Origin: Arthrobacter wenxiniae | GTDB taxonomy: Bacteria; Actinomycetota; Actinomycetes; Actinomycetales; Micrococcaceae | NCBI RefSeq assembly: GCF_013376105.1 | Contig: NZ_JAAMFM010000001.1 | Span: 248,001-312,000, forward strand | Reading direction: 5' to 3' | Length of the DNA stretch: 64,000 bases | Part shown: positions 36,502 to 44,948 of the stretch, in pieces | Position numbering within the stretch: the stretch's first letter is position 1 | Layout: each line of letters begins with the position of its first letter | Notes under the pieces: generated by a model | Database searches by the model: none | Told to the model about the DNA's origin: nothing | The model's input: only the letters and a program-made list of their open reading frames with translations | Translations under genes and position numbers: made by a program

Positions 36502-36507
36502 GCTACA

Positions 36508-36513
36508 AGCGTA
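36508..36513 (-). promoter_or_regulatory. -10 box TACGCT of leaderless purD
   Basis: Read on the minus strand TACGCT is followed by TGTAGC and then the GTG start, leaving no room for a ribosome site. Confidence 0.65.
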
Positions 36514-36783
36514 CTTGGCGCGGCGGCGGGGCCCGTAAACAGCGGTGCTGCATGGAACCGGCCCCCCGTAACAGGGGCAGCTCCTGCCCCTGGACCTGGC
36601 CCCTCCCTGCGTAACACACGGCGCGGGCGCCGCCTGCCATTGCCCGCCCAAAATCCACTTGATAGCGTGACGAGGGTCGGGCGCCCCGGCACGGTCATGC
36701 CGGCGCAACCGCCGTCGCACTTGCATTGCCGCTCACTCGACCAGCACCGTCAGCCCGGCCACACCTTCAAGGGGAACAAGTAC

Positions 36784-38985
36784 ATGCAAGCAACCACGCG
36801 GGCATTCCTTAGGCGCGCGGGGGCGGCCTGCGCCGCAGCTGCGATTCTGGGCGGCGGCACCTTTGCCGCAGGCGCGGCCTCCGCGGCGCCCTTCAGCGAA
36901 CCGGCGCCAACAGTTCAGTCCAGCGCCGCACCGTCCAGCGCGTCCGCACCGGCCGCCAGCGCCTCCCCGTCTGCCGCCAGTGCATCCCCGTCTGCCGGGG
37001 CGCAGCCCGCAGGGCTGGAAGCGGCGCTCAAGCGCGACCTTGGCCAGACGGTTGCCGGCTTTGAGGCCAACGGTGAGCTGGCCGCGAAGGCTGCCACCAT
37101 CGATGCCGAGGTCAAGAAGGCGGATCCCAACGCCGCCGTCTCCGTGGCCGGGGACACCATCAAGGTGGTGACCTCGGTCCCCGCCGCGGCCCATCAGGCC
37201 GCCAAACAGGCCGGCGTCAACACCAAGGTCTCCATCGCCCCCGTCCAGGCGGCCCCCGCCTACATGGTTGGCGTGAAAAAGAAGGACGCCGACGCGAAAA
37301 CCCTGCTTGCCGCGTACGTCCACGCCTTTGGCGCCAGGAACCTGCAGTCCATCATGGTCAACGCGGCCGGCCAACACGTCATCCGCACCAGCGACCCCGC
37401 CAACGGATCCACCACCCCGTCGTTCCGGTCCTTTGCGGCGGCGTCACAGGAGTCCGTGACGGACTTTGCGGCGAAATACAACAACGTGGTGGTCGAGGCG
37501 GCAGACGGGCCGGCCGCCACCTATGGAGGCGACGTGGTGAACGGTCAGGGCTACGCCAGCCAGGTCTCCGGCAACCACTACGAAACGTGTTCGATCGGCT
37601 GGAACGGCTTTGACAGGTCAGGGCGGCCCGCCGTCATTTCCGCCGGGCACTGCACCGCGGACGGGGCCCTGAAGGACCCAATGCTCACCGACCCGGTGCA
37701 TGACGCTGCCGGCAGGCCGGCAGGTCCCGGCATCGCGCTGCTGGGCAGCCTGGGCACCTTTGGCTTCTCCCAGTTCGGCGGACCCGGCAACAGCCCTGTC
37801 ACCGGGCTCACGCCGACCTCCGACCCCGGTGACCTCGGCAACATTGGAACCGACGTTTCCGTCATTGACAACATCGCCCCGGGCCTGACTCAGCTTCCCC
37901 TCGCCACACACTGGACCGATCCGTCCAACCTTCCCGCAACGGCCACCAGGGTCACCGGCGTGTCCACTGCCGTGGTGGGCGCTGAAATTTGCAAGTCGGC
38001 GCGCACCACCGGATGGACCTGCGGCACCGTCACGGAGGTCGGCATCTTCCTGGTCGGCGGCGTCCCGGACCCCACGAACCCCGCTGATGTTCGGGCCGTG
38101 TGGGGCTTCGGTTCAGACAACATGGTAAGCGGCCCCGGCGATTCCGGCGGCGCCGTCATCTCCGGCACCACAGCAGTCGGCATGATCAGCGCAGGGGGCA
38201 CGGACGGGGATGGGACGGCCTGGACCTTCAGCACGGACCTGGTGGACGCACTGGCCCACACGAACGGCTACACGGTCAAGATCTTCCTCAATTCCCCCAC
38301 GCTGACGAGCCCCGCCAACAACGGCACCGTCCACCGCTCAGCCCCCATCACGGGAAAGGTTGCCGGCGCCCCTGCGGGAACCACCGTGACCGCCACCGTG
38401 GGCGGGCGAACCAGCACGGTTCCGGTTGGCGCCAACGGCACATGGGCCATCAAGGCCCCCACCACGTTCGGCAGCTTCACGCTCACGGCCCGGGCCGGGA
38501 GCGGATTCAGCACCTCGGCGAAGGCCACGTTCAAGGTCACTGTCATCAGGCAGACGCTGGCCGCACCGGCCTTCACGTCCCCGGCACCGAACGGCTCGGC
38601 AACTGCCCCTGTCACGGCCGTCTCAGGCACCGGTAAGCCCGGAGCCACGGTGGTGCTGAGCGGCAGCGTCACCGGCACGGCCGTTGTGGGCGCCGGCGGC
38701 CGCTGGTCCGTGGCGGCGTCCCCGGCACTGACCGCGGGGCGCTATTCGGTCACGGCCAGGCAGACCCTGGCGGACTGGAACGACTCCGCCGCGGCGACCG
38801 CCGCGTTCAGGGTTGCCCTTCCGGCCCCGCCGGCGGCAGCCGCACTCCTGGGCCACGTCGATGGCGGCGGCCTGGCGGAAACCGGCGTCCCGGGCACGGC
38901 GGCCACAGTCGGTGCTGCCGGCGCACTGCTGCTGCTGGCCGGCGCGGCATTCCTGTTGTTTGGCCGCCGCAAGAGGGCACACTGA
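36784..38985 (+). CDS. secreted S1-family serine protease with LAETG wall anchor
   Basis: Chymotrypsin-fold extracellular protease of 733 residues. A signal peptide (RRAGAACAAAAILGGGTFAAG, cut near ASA-AP) is followed by an Ala/Ser/Pro linker, a pro-region, then the catalytic domain: His289 in SAGHCTAD, Asp357 in GTDVSVID, Ser454 in GDSGGAVISG, with cysteines nearby as in alpha-lytic/streptogrisin enzymes. Two Ig-like domains (from LTSPANNGTVHRSAP and FTSPAPNGSATAPV) come next. The C terminus is a sorting signal: LAETG (697-701), hydrophobic helix and RRKRAH, the LAxTG form used by class E sortases. ATG at 36784 follows AAGGGG. Neighbour at 39064 may be its partner. Confidence 0.88.
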   Translation: MQATTRAFLRRAGAACAAAAILGGGTFAAGAASAAPFSEPAPTVQSSAAPSSASAPAASASPSAASASPSAGAQPAGLEAALKRDLGQTVAGFEANGELAAKAATIDAEVKKADPNAAVSVAGDTIKVVTSVPAAAHQAAKQAGVNTKVSIAPVQAAPAYMVGVKKKDADAKTLLAAYVHAFGARNLQSIMVNAAGQHVIRTSDPANGSTTPSFRSFAAASQESVTDFAAKYNNVVVEAADGPAATYGGDVVNGQGYASQVSGNHYETCSIGWNGFDRSGRPAVISAGHCTADGALKDPMLTDPVHDAAGRPAGPGIALLGSLGTFGFSQFGGPGNSPVTGLTPTSDPGDLGNIGTDVSVIDNIAPGLTQLPLATHWTDPSNLPATATRVTGVSTAVVGAEICKSARTTGWTCGTVTEVGIFLVGGVPDPTNPADVRAVWGFGSDNMVSGPGDSGGAVISGTTAVGMISAGGTDGDGTAWTFSTDLVDALAHTNGYTVKIFLNSPTLTSPANNGTVHRSAPITGKVAGAPAGTTVTATVGGRTSTVPVGANGTWAIKAPTTFGSFTLTARAGSGFSTSAKATFKVTVIRQTLAAPAFTSPAPNGSATAPVTAVSGTGKPGATVVLSGSVTGTAVVGAGGRWSVAASPALTAGRYSVTARQTLADWNDSAAATAAFRVALPAPPAAAALLGHVDGGGLAETGVPGTAATVGAAGALLLLAGAAFLLFGRRKRAH

Positions 38986-39022
38986 CAGCACCACCTTGCA
39001 GCCTGAAAGCTGCAGCGGGCGA

Positions 39023-39054
39023 ATTGTTCAACGGCTTGATTGTTCAACGGCTTG
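39023..39054 (+). repeat. perfect 16-bp tandem duplication
   Basis: ATTGTTCAACGGCTTG occurs twice head to tail (39023-39038, 39039-39054) in the 78-bp gap between the protease and the lipoprotein gene, ending just before the lipoprotein's GGAGG ribosome site. Confidence 0.9.
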
Positions 39055-39063
39055 GAGGATGGG

Positions 39064-39693
39064 ATGAACGGCAGGAAGATCGCATTGGTCATCGCCGCCG
39101 CCACCATGACAGGTGCGCTGGGCATGAGCGGATGCGTGCCGGACCGGTCCCCGGGCACCCCTCCGGCGGCAACGCCGTCGGGCGGACCGCCACCGGGCGG
39201 GTCCACACAGACCGCCCGGCAGTCCACCGATTTGCTCAAGCTCAACGACACGCTGAAATCGAAGCTCGGCAGCGCCTATGCCGACTCCTGGATCGAAGGC
39301 GGCCGGCTGCACGTGGCGGTCACCACCAAGGAGGCGAAAGAGGTTGTCTCCAGGACCGGCGCCGTGCCGAAACTGGTCGCCTTTGACGCCGTACAGCTGG
39401 CGGCCGCGGTGCGGGCCGTCGCCGCCTGGCAGGCATCGCTGCCGCCGGAACAGGCCGCCTCGATCCACAGGATCATCAGCGACGGACGCACCGGCACGGT
39501 CACCATCTACGTGGCCGCCGCACACATGGACGCCATTTCCGCCGCCGCGGCGAAGGCCGCCCCCGCCGGAAAGGTCCCCCTGGCCGTCAAGCTTTCGCCG
39601 GGACTGGCCACACCCTTCCAGGCAGGTCCGTCAAGTGGTCACCAGCCGCCCGGCCCGCCGCACCGCCAGGGAGCGCAGATGTCGCTAGGATGA
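39064..39693 (+). CDS. lipoprotein resembling a free-standing alpha-lytic-type protease prodomain
   Basis: Secreted lipoprotein of 209 residues: signal peptide ending LGMSGC with the lipidated Cys24, a Pro/Gly-rich linker, then a folded part of about 120 residues. The stretch LKSKLGSAYADSWIEGGRLH followed by VAVTTKEA and RTGAVPKLVAFDAVQLAAAV looks like the prodomain of alpha-lytic/streptogrisin proteases, which folds and inhibits the enzyme; a second related half follows (HRIISDGRTGTVTIYVAA). No protease domain is attached. ATG 39064 has GGAGG 5 nt upstream. Being next to a wall-anchored protease of that class, it may act in trans as foldase or inhibitor. The resemblance is by eye and needs a profile search. 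Confidence 0.7.
   Translation: MNGRKIALVIAAATMTGALGMSGCVPDRSPGTPPAATPSGGPPPGGSTQTARQSTDLLKLNDTLKSKLGSAYADSWIEGGRLHVAVTTKEAKEVVSRTGAVPKLVAFDAVQLAAAVRAVAAWQASLPPEQAASIHRIISDGRTGTVTIYVAAAHMDAISAAAAKAAPAGKVPLAVKLSPGLATPFQAGPSSGHQPPGPPHRQGAQMSLG
39686..39691 (+). promoter_or_regulatory. -10 box TAGGAT of leaderless asparaginase gene
   Basis: TAGGAT, six bases, then ATG 39698; the hexamer lies inside the last codons of the lipoprotein gene. Confidence 0.6.
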
Positions 39694-39697
39694 CACC

Positions 39698-40702
39698 ATG
39701 ATCCAGACCTTCCGGGCGCACGACGCCGTTGAACTCGCCGTCCTGGAACGCAGCGGGTTTGTGGAGTCCCGGCACGTCGGATCGGCCGTGGTGGTGGCGG
39801 CAGACGGCTCGGTGGTGACGTCCCTGGGCGCCATCGACTCCCCCATCTTTCCGCGGTCGGCCGTCAAGCCCTTCCAGGCACTCGCCGCCATGCAGTCGGG
39901 GGTGCCGCTGCGCGGCCCGCAGGTGGCCATCGCGGCCGGCAGCCATGCCGGCTCACTGGAGCACATGGACGTGGTGGACGGGATGCTCAAGGCGGCCGGC
40001 CTGAGCGAGAACCACCTGCGCTGCCCCGCCGCGTGGCCCGCCGATCCCGAAGCCCGTGCCTGGCGGGTGCGCACCGACCGCGGCAAGTCCAGGATCGCCA
40101 TGAACTGCTCCGGAAAACATGCGGCGTTCCTGTGGGCCTGCACCGAAAATGGCTGGGACACCGCCGGGTACCTGGAACCCAACCACCCCATGCAGCGCGC
40201 GGTGCGCAGGGTCCTGGAGGAATACACGGGCCAGCCCGTCCGGCACACGGGCATTGACGGGTGCGGCGCGCCTGTCATGTCCGTCACGCTCAAGGGCCTG
40301 GCGCGAGCCTTCAGCACGCTGGCCAAGGCGCCGTCGGACACGTCCGCCAACGCCCGGGCCGCCACAGTGGCCACGTCCATGCTCGACTACCCGTGGGCCG
40401 TGGAGGGCCACGGCCGCCCCAACACAGTGGTCATGGAGGAGCTGGGCGTCCTCGCCAAATTGGGTGCCGAGGGCGTCCTGGCGATGGCCGCGCCCTCCGG
40501 CGCCTCAGTGGCCGTGAAGATGCTCGACGGCAACGGCCGCGCCGCCACCCTGGTGGCGCTGACGCTGCTGGCGGCCTGCGGGGCCCTGGACGTCCCGGCA
40601 GTGGCGGCCGTCCTGGCCAAGGTGGTCCCGCCCATCATGGGCGGCACCCACCCCGCCGGGAGCCTCCGCCTGGGCAACGCCGTCAGTGCCCTCCTGGATT
40701 GA
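39698..40702 (+). CDS. asparaginase (L-asparaginase II family, PF06089 type)
   Basis: Hydrolase of 334 residues releasing ammonia from L-asparagine. It belongs to the rhizobial-type asparaginase family, seen in SAVKPFQALAAMQSG, IAAGSHAGSLEHMDVVDGML, MNCSGKHAAFLWACTENGW, the cysteine-containing GIDGCGAPVMSVTLKGLARA, and MGGTHPAGSLRLGNA at the end. No signal peptide, so cytoplasmic. The ATG has no ribosome site and appears leaderless. It starts 4 bp after the lipoprotein stop. Confidence 0.9.
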   Translation: MIQTFRAHDAVELAVLERSGFVESRHVGSAVVVAADGSVVTSLGAIDSPIFPRSAVKPFQALAAMQSGVPLRGPQVAIAAGSHAGSLEHMDVVDGMLKAAGLSENHLRCPAAWPADPEARAWRVRTDRGKSRIAMNCSGKHAAFLWACTENGWDTAGYLEPNHPMQRAVRRVLEEYTGQPVRHTGIDGCGAPVMSVTLKGLARAFSTLAKAPSDTSANARAATVATSMLDYPWAVEGHGRPNTVVMEELGVLAKLGAEGVLAMAAPSGASVAVKMLDGNGRAATLVALTLLAACGALDVPAVAAVLAKVVPPIMGGTHPAGSLRLGNAVSALLD

Positions 40703-40714
40703 CGGGCACACGCC

Positions 40715-41071
40715 GTGGCTTCCCGACGCCGGATTGACATTGCCGAGGGCAGGGCGGCCCTGGACGCCTGGGCCCGCGGGGACACCGCACGCAGCGTGAC
40801 GGCCATGGCCGTGCGCTACTCCCTGGAGGAACTCTCCGCCCGGGCCCCCGGGAACTCCGTCGAGGTGCGGGTGCCTCCCTTCGGCGTCACCCAGTGCATT
40901 GCGGGCCCGCGGCACACGCGCGGCACCCCGCCCAATGTGGTGGAGTGCGACGCCGGAACCTGGCTGGCGCTGGTGACCGGACAGACCGGCTGGGGTGACG
41001 CCGTCGATCGCGGCCTGGTGGCGGCTTCCGGGCTGCGGGCCGACCTCTCGGGGGAACTGCCCCTGGGGTAG
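40715..41071 (+). CDS. sterol-carrier-like family protein
   Basis: Small protein of 118 residues with GTG start at 40715 ([20 protein letters not shown]). The pattern [27 protein letters not shown] and [17 protein letters not shown] matches the actinobacterial proteins annotated as sterol carrier (SCP2-like) family and commonly found near purF. Function unknown; a lipid-binding fold is presumed from the family name only. It follows the asparaginase stop by 12 bp. Confidence 0.7.
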   Translation: MASRRRIDIAEGRAALDAWARGDTARSVTAMAVRYSLEELSARAPGNSVEVRVPPFGVTQCIAGPRHTRGTPPNVVECDAGTWLALVTGQTGWGDAVDRGLVAASGLRADLSGELPLG

Positions 41072-41077
41072 GGCAGG

Positions 41078-41083
41078 TACCCT
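41078..41083 (+). promoter_or_regulatory. -10 box TACCCT of leaderless membrane-protein gene
   Basis: TACCCT, seven bases, then ATG 41091. Confidence 0.5.
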
Positions 41084-41090
41084 TGTAGTT

Positions 41091-41429
41091 ATGACTTCCC
41101 AGCCCGTTGACCCCGCAGCCGGTGCCGCGCAGGCACCTGCCCAGCGCCGCCGACTCACGGTTCGCCGCGCACCCAAGTACGTTCCCTTCATGGTGGCCGG
41201 CGCCCTGGTGGGCGTCATCGTGGCCGGCGCCCTGACCCTCATGTCCAACGGGACGGAGCAATTTGACGCCGGCAGCGTATTCGGCTTTTTTGCCGTGCTG
41301 CTGATGCTTCCCGGGATCGGTCTGGGCGCCGTGGCGGCCCTCGTCATTGACCGCCGCAGCGTCCGGCGCGCCGGCACGGCGGTGGTGGAGTCCGTCCCGG
41401 AGGACGAATCCGGGCACGCGGGAGCCTGA
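41091..41429 (+). CDS. small membrane protein of unknown function
   Basis: Protein of 112 residues with a basic N-terminal region (RRRLTVRRAPK) and two clear transmembrane helices (FMVAGALVGVIVAGALTLM and GFFAVLLMLPGIGLGAVAAL), then a charged C-terminal tail with Arg after the second helix and Glu/Asp at the end. Both termini are predicted inside. It stands directly upstream of purF, an arrangement common in actinobacteria, but nothing in the sequence ties it to purine synthesis. ATG at 41091 lacks a ribosome site and has TACCCT seven bases before it. Confidence 0.75.
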   Translation: MTSQPVDPAAGAAQAPAQRRRLTVRRAPKYVPFMVAGALVGVIVAGALTLMSNGTEQFDAGSVFGFFAVLLMLPGIGLGAVAALVIDRRSVRRAGTAVVESVPEDESGHAGA

Positions 41430-41468
41430 GCGCGCGGACGGGCGTCAGAGCCCGTTGCCATTACGTGA

Positions 41469-41474
41469 GATAAT
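41469..41474 (+). promoter_or_regulatory. -10 box GATAAT of leaderless purF
   Basis: GATAAT, then TTTCTC preceded by T (six bases), then GTG 41481. The only AT-rich hexamer in the gap 41430-41480. Confidence 0.55.
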
Positions 41475-41480
41475 TTTCTC

Positions 41481-43046
41481 GTGGCTCGCGGAGACGGAAA
41501 ACTATCACATGACCTTTTGCCCGGCGAAAAGGGACCCCAGGACGCGTGCGGTGTCCTAGGGATCTGGGCGCCCGGCGAAGAAGTGGCAAAACTGACCTAT
41601 TACGGGCTGTATTCGCTGCAGCACCGCGGCCAGGAATCGGCGGGCATCGCCACCAGCGACGGCGCGCGGATCAGCGTCTACAAGGACATGGGGCTTGTTT
41701 CCCAGGTTTTTGACGAATCCACGCTGAACACGCTGACCGGGCACATTGCCGTGGGCCACTGCCGGTATTCGACCACCGGCTCCTCCAACTGGGCCAACGC
41801 CCAGCCCACGCTGGGCGCCACCGGCAGCGGCACCGTCGCCCTGGCACACAACGGCAACCTGACCAACTCGGCCGAACTCTACGACATGGTCGTGGCGAAG
41901 GACGGGGTTCCCACCTCCGGGGAAATGGCCCAGGGAAACACCTCGGACACCGCGCTGGTCACCACCTTGCTCAAGGGTGAGGCGGGCCGCTCGCTCGAGG
42001 ACACTGCCATCGAGCTGCTCCCCAGGGTCCACGGAGCGTTTTGCTTTGTTTTCATGGACGAGCACACCCTCTACGCCGCCCGCGACCCCCACGGCGTCCG
42101 CCCCCTGGTTTTGGGCCGCCTGGAAAACGGCTGGGTGGTCGCTTCCGAAGGTGCCGCCCTGGCCACGATGGGCGCGAGCTTCATCCGTGAAATTGAGCCC
42201 GGTGAATTCATCGCCATCGACGAGGACGGCGTGCGCACCCAGCGCTTCGCCCCGGCCACGCCCGCCGGCTGTGTCTTTGAATACGTGTACCTGGCCCGCC
42301 CGGACGCCACCATCGCCGGCCGGTCCGTGTACGAGTCCCGCGTGGAGATGGGCCGCCAGCTGGCCCGCGAAAACAGCGCCGAGGCGGACCTGGTCATCCC
42401 GGTCCCCGAGTCAGGCACCCCGGCCGCCATTGGCTACGCCGAGCAGTCGGGCATCCCGTTTGCCCACGGCTTCGTCAAGAACGCCTACGTTGGGCGCACC
42501 TTCATCCAGCCCAGCGAGACGCTGCGCAAGCTTGGCATCCGGCTCAAGCTCAACGCCCTGGAGTCGGTGATCCGCGGGAAGCGGATCGTGGTGGTTGACG
42601 ACTCCATTGTCCGCGGCAATACCCAGCGCGCCGTGGTGCGGATGCTGCGCGAAGCCGGCGCCGCCGCAGTCCACGTGAAAATCTCCTCCCCGCCCGTACG
42701 CTGGCCTTGCTTTTACGGCATCGACTTTGCCTCCCGGGCCGAACTGATTGCCAACGGCGCCGCCGTGGACGAGATCAGCAAGTCGATCGGCGCCGACTCG
42801 CTCGCGTACATCTCCGAGGACGGCATGATCAACGCCACCCTGCAGCCGCGCGAACGGCTGTGCACGGCCTGCTTCACCGGCACGTATCCGATTGAGCTGC
42901 CGTCCAGCGACCGCCTGGGCAAGAACCTGCTCGAACGCACCGCGCCCGGCGACGCCACCGCGTCCACCGGCTGCGACCCGGGCCCGGATGCCGAGCTGGA
43001 ATCCCTCCTGACTGACCAAGACCGCTCTGCCGCAGATGGCTCCTAA
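41481..43046 (+). CDS. purF: amidophosphoribosyltransferase
   Basis: First committed enzyme of purine synthesis, 521 residues, making phosphoribosylamine from PRPP and glutamine. A 22-residue propeptide precedes Cys23 (DACGVLGIW), the glutaminase nucleophile exposed by cleavage. Glutaminase motifs are LQHRGQESAGIA and GHCRYSTTGSS; the PRPP site is VVVDDSIVRGNTQRAVV. Cysteines in RWPCFYGIDF and RLCTACFTG match the Fe-S cluster ligands of the Bacillus-type enzyme. The GTG start at 41481 fits a leaderless transcript. purM follows after 22 bp. Confidence 0.96.
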   Translation: MARGDGKLSHDLLPGEKGPQDACGVLGIWAPGEEVAKLTYYGLYSLQHRGQESAGIATSDGARISVYKDMGLVSQVFDESTLNTLTGHIAVGHCRYSTTGSSNWANAQPTLGATGSGTVALAHNGNLTNSAELYDMVVAKDGVPTSGEMAQGNTSDTALVTTLLKGEAGRSLEDTAIELLPRVHGAFCFVFMDEHTLYAARDPHGVRPLVLGRLENGWVVASEGAALATMGASFIREIEPGEFIAIDEDGVRTQRFAPATPAGCVFEYVYLARPDATIAGRSVYESRVEMGRQLARENSAEADLVIPVPESGTPAAIGYAEQSGIPFAHGFVKNAYVGRTFIQPSETLRKLGIRLKLNALESVIRGKRIVVVDDSIVRGNTQRAVVRMLREAGAAAVHVKISSPPVRWPCFYGIDFASRAELIANGAAVDEISKSIGADSLAYISEDGMINATLQPRERLCTACFTGTYPIELPSSDRLGKNLLERTAPGDATASTGCDPGPDAELESLLTDQDRSAADGS

Positions 43047-43068
43047 GTACTTCCCAGAAAGAGACGCC

Positions 43069-44214
43069 ATGACCAACGCCTCCCAGGAATCCGCCACCGC
43101 CATCACCTACGCCAGCGCCGGCGTTGACACCGAGGCCGGGGACCGCGCCGTCGAACTCATGAAGGAAGCCGTCAAGGCCACGCACGGCCCGTCAGTGGTG
43201 GGCGGGTTCGGCGGCTTCGCCGGGCTGTACGACGTCTCCAAGCTGCTCACGTACAAGAAGCCGTATCTGGCCACGTCCACGGACGGCGTGGGCACCAAGG
43301 TGGCCATCGCCCAGGCCATGGACATCCATGACACCATCGGCTTCGACCTGGTCGGCATGGTGGTGGACGACATCGTGGTGGTGGGCGCGGAACCGCTGTT
43401 CATGACCGACTACATTGCCACCGGCAAGGTTGTCCCGGAGCGCGTGGCGGACATTGTCCGCGGCATCGCCTCCGCGTGCACGGTGGCCGGAACCGCGCTG
43501 GTGGGCGGGGAGACGGCCGAGCACCCGGGCCTGCTGGCCCCCGACGAGTACGACGTCGCCGGTGCCTGCACCGGCGTGGTCGAGGCCGAGCTGCTGCTGG
43601 GACCTGCGCGCGTGCGCGCCGGCGACGTCATCATCGGCATGGCCTCCTCCGGCCTGCACTCCAACGGCTACTCGCTGGTCCGGCGCGTCATCAACCACGC
43701 CGGCTGGGCCCTGGACCGCCAGGTCTCCGAGTTTGGCCGGACCTTGGGCGAGGAGCTCCTGGAACCCACCCGCGTGTACGCCGCGGACTGCCTTGACCTG
43801 GCACGCTTCCTGCCGGTCACGCAGGAAGCGGCCGTTCATGGCTTCAGCCACGTCACCGGCGGCGGCCTCGCCGCGAATCTCGCCCGGGTCCTGCCGCAGG
43901 GCCTCCTTGCCACGGTGGACCGATCCACCTGGAGCCTGCCGGCCATCTTCAGCCTGGTTTCGCAGCTGGGCAATGTGCCGCTGGCCGACCTGGAGCGCAC
44001 GCTGAACCTGGGCGTTGGCATGGTGGCAGTCGTCTCGGCCGGCGCCGCCGACGCCGCGGTGGAGCGCCTGAATGCCCGCGGCCTGCCGTCGTGGGTCATG
44101 GGCACTGTCACCGCTGAGGCGTCCCACGCGGACCGTTCCGGTTCCGACTACACGCAGGGCGCCAAGGGCGTCGACGGCGGTGCCGTCCGGCTGGTCGGCG
44201 ACTACGCGCTGTAA
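43069..44214 (+). CDS. purM: phosphoribosylformylglycinamidine cyclo-ligase (AIR synthetase)
   Basis: ATP-dependent ring-closing enzyme of 381 residues. Motifs: ITYASAGVDTEAGDRAVELM, GGFGGFAG, STDGVGTKVAIAQ, DLVGMVVDDIVVVGAEPLFM, GGETAEHPG, GMASSGLHSNGYSLVRRV, HVTGGGLAANLARVLP. ATG 43069 with AGAAAGAG a few bases upstream starts the conserved part; an upstream in-frame ATG at 43036 would overlap purF by 11 bp and adds a non-conserved MAPKYFPERDA. Last gene of the purF-purM pair, closed by a large terminator. Confidence 0.95.
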   Translation: MTNASQESATAITYASAGVDTEAGDRAVELMKEAVKATHGPSVVGGFGGFAGLYDVSKLLTYKKPYLATSTDGVGTKVAIAQAMDIHDTIGFDLVGMVVDDIVVVGAEPLFMTDYIATGKVVPERVADIVRGIASACTVAGTALVGGETAEHPGLLAPDEYDVAGACTGVVEAELLLGPARVRAGDVIIGMASSGLHSNGYSLVRRVINHAGWALDRQVSEFGRTLGEELLEPTRVYAADCLDLARFLPVTQEAAVHGFSHVTGGGLAANLARVLPQGLLATVDRSTWSLPAIFSLVSQLGNVPLADLERTLNLGVGMVAVVSAGAADAAVERLNARGLPSWVMGTVTAEASHADRSGSDYTQGAKGVDGGAVRLVGDYAL

Positions 44215-44233
44215 CCTCTCTCTTCTCACGAAG

Positions 44234-44302
44234 AATGCCGCCGCTCCCGCAAAATGCCACCGCTATACCGGCGGCATAATGCGGGAGCGGCGGCATTTTT
44301 TT
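44234..44302 (+). terminator. large nested intrinsic terminator after purM
   Basis: An 18-bp perfect outer stem (44234-44251 with 44280-44297) encloses a second hairpin, ATGCCACCG (44254-44262) with CGGCGGCAT (44269-44277), one mismatch. A run of seven T (44296-44302) follows. The rest of the gap to 44400 shows nothing. Confidence 0.88.
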
Positions 44303-44400
44303 GCTGGGGCAGCAGGGAACAACAAAATCCCCGCCCGCCGCCTGAGCTTTCCAGCTCCTGCGTCGTGCAGGGTTTGTCGCGTTTGGCGGGCTAAGCGCTC

Positions 44401-44631
44401 CTAGCCGATGCGGCGGGAGTCAGCCTCGTCGTCGTCCCCAAACTGATCCGCATATTTATCTTCATATGCCGAGTAATCAGGCTCTGCAGGAACCTCCATG
44501 TGGCGGCTCGGGGCTCGCCGAGTGGTTCCACCGAGCTCTTTCTGCAGAGCTGAATAGTCAGTGTTCGGGGAGTAGTACTTGATGTCCCGAGCCTGCTTGG
44601 TTGCCTTCGCCTTTTGACGGCCGCGCCCCAT
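44401..44631 (-). CDS. DUF3073 family protein
   Basis: Small, highly charged protein of 76 residues: MGRGRQKAKATKQARDIKYY, SPNTDYSALQKELGG and a C-terminal acidic region (DKYADQFGDDDEADSRR). This is the actinobacteria-specific DUF3073 family, function unknown; the basic head and acidic tail suggest nucleic-acid or ribosome association, which is only a guess. ATG 44631. It faces purM and is divergent from the septum-formation gene. Confidence 0.9.
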   Translation of the reverse strand: MGRGRQKAKATKQARDIKYYSPNTDYSALQKELGGTTRRAPSRHMEVPAEPDYSAYEDKYADQFGDDDEADSRRIG

Positions 44632-44691
44632 GGCGTGACCCCCTTTTTACACTTGGACCGGAGGTGGCCGCTCGGGCTGAGAGCGAGGCTC

Positions 44692-44822
44692 CGGAATATT
44701 CGGTCAATTTGTCGTACTCCTAGATTACATGAGTTCGGCGGTGGCTGCGCCCGCCCCCGAATCGTCCTGCCCACGCCCCGGCCAATAATATTCCGTTACG
44801 GCCGCGGAATATTCGATAGAGT
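44692..44822. promoter_or_regulatory. divergent promoter region with three CGGAATATT copies
   Basis: The 317-bp gap 44632-44948 is AT-rich for this genome. CGGAATATT occurs at 44692-44700 and 44805-44813 and inverted (AATATTCCG) at 44787-44795, the last two forming an inverted repeat with 9-bp arms. TAGAGT at 44817-44822 may be the -10 box of the septum gene, so a protein bound to the repeat would overlap the promoter. Confidence 0.5.
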
Positions 44823-44948
44823 CAAGAAGACGGGGAGTTGTCTCCCGCAGGCGGAACCACATTTGCGCCATCGGCGAAGCCCTTTTCCTTTTGTCCAGGC
44901 AGTAGAAAACGTGCCGGCAGCCGGCGCAGCAGGGAAGGCCAGTTCTTC

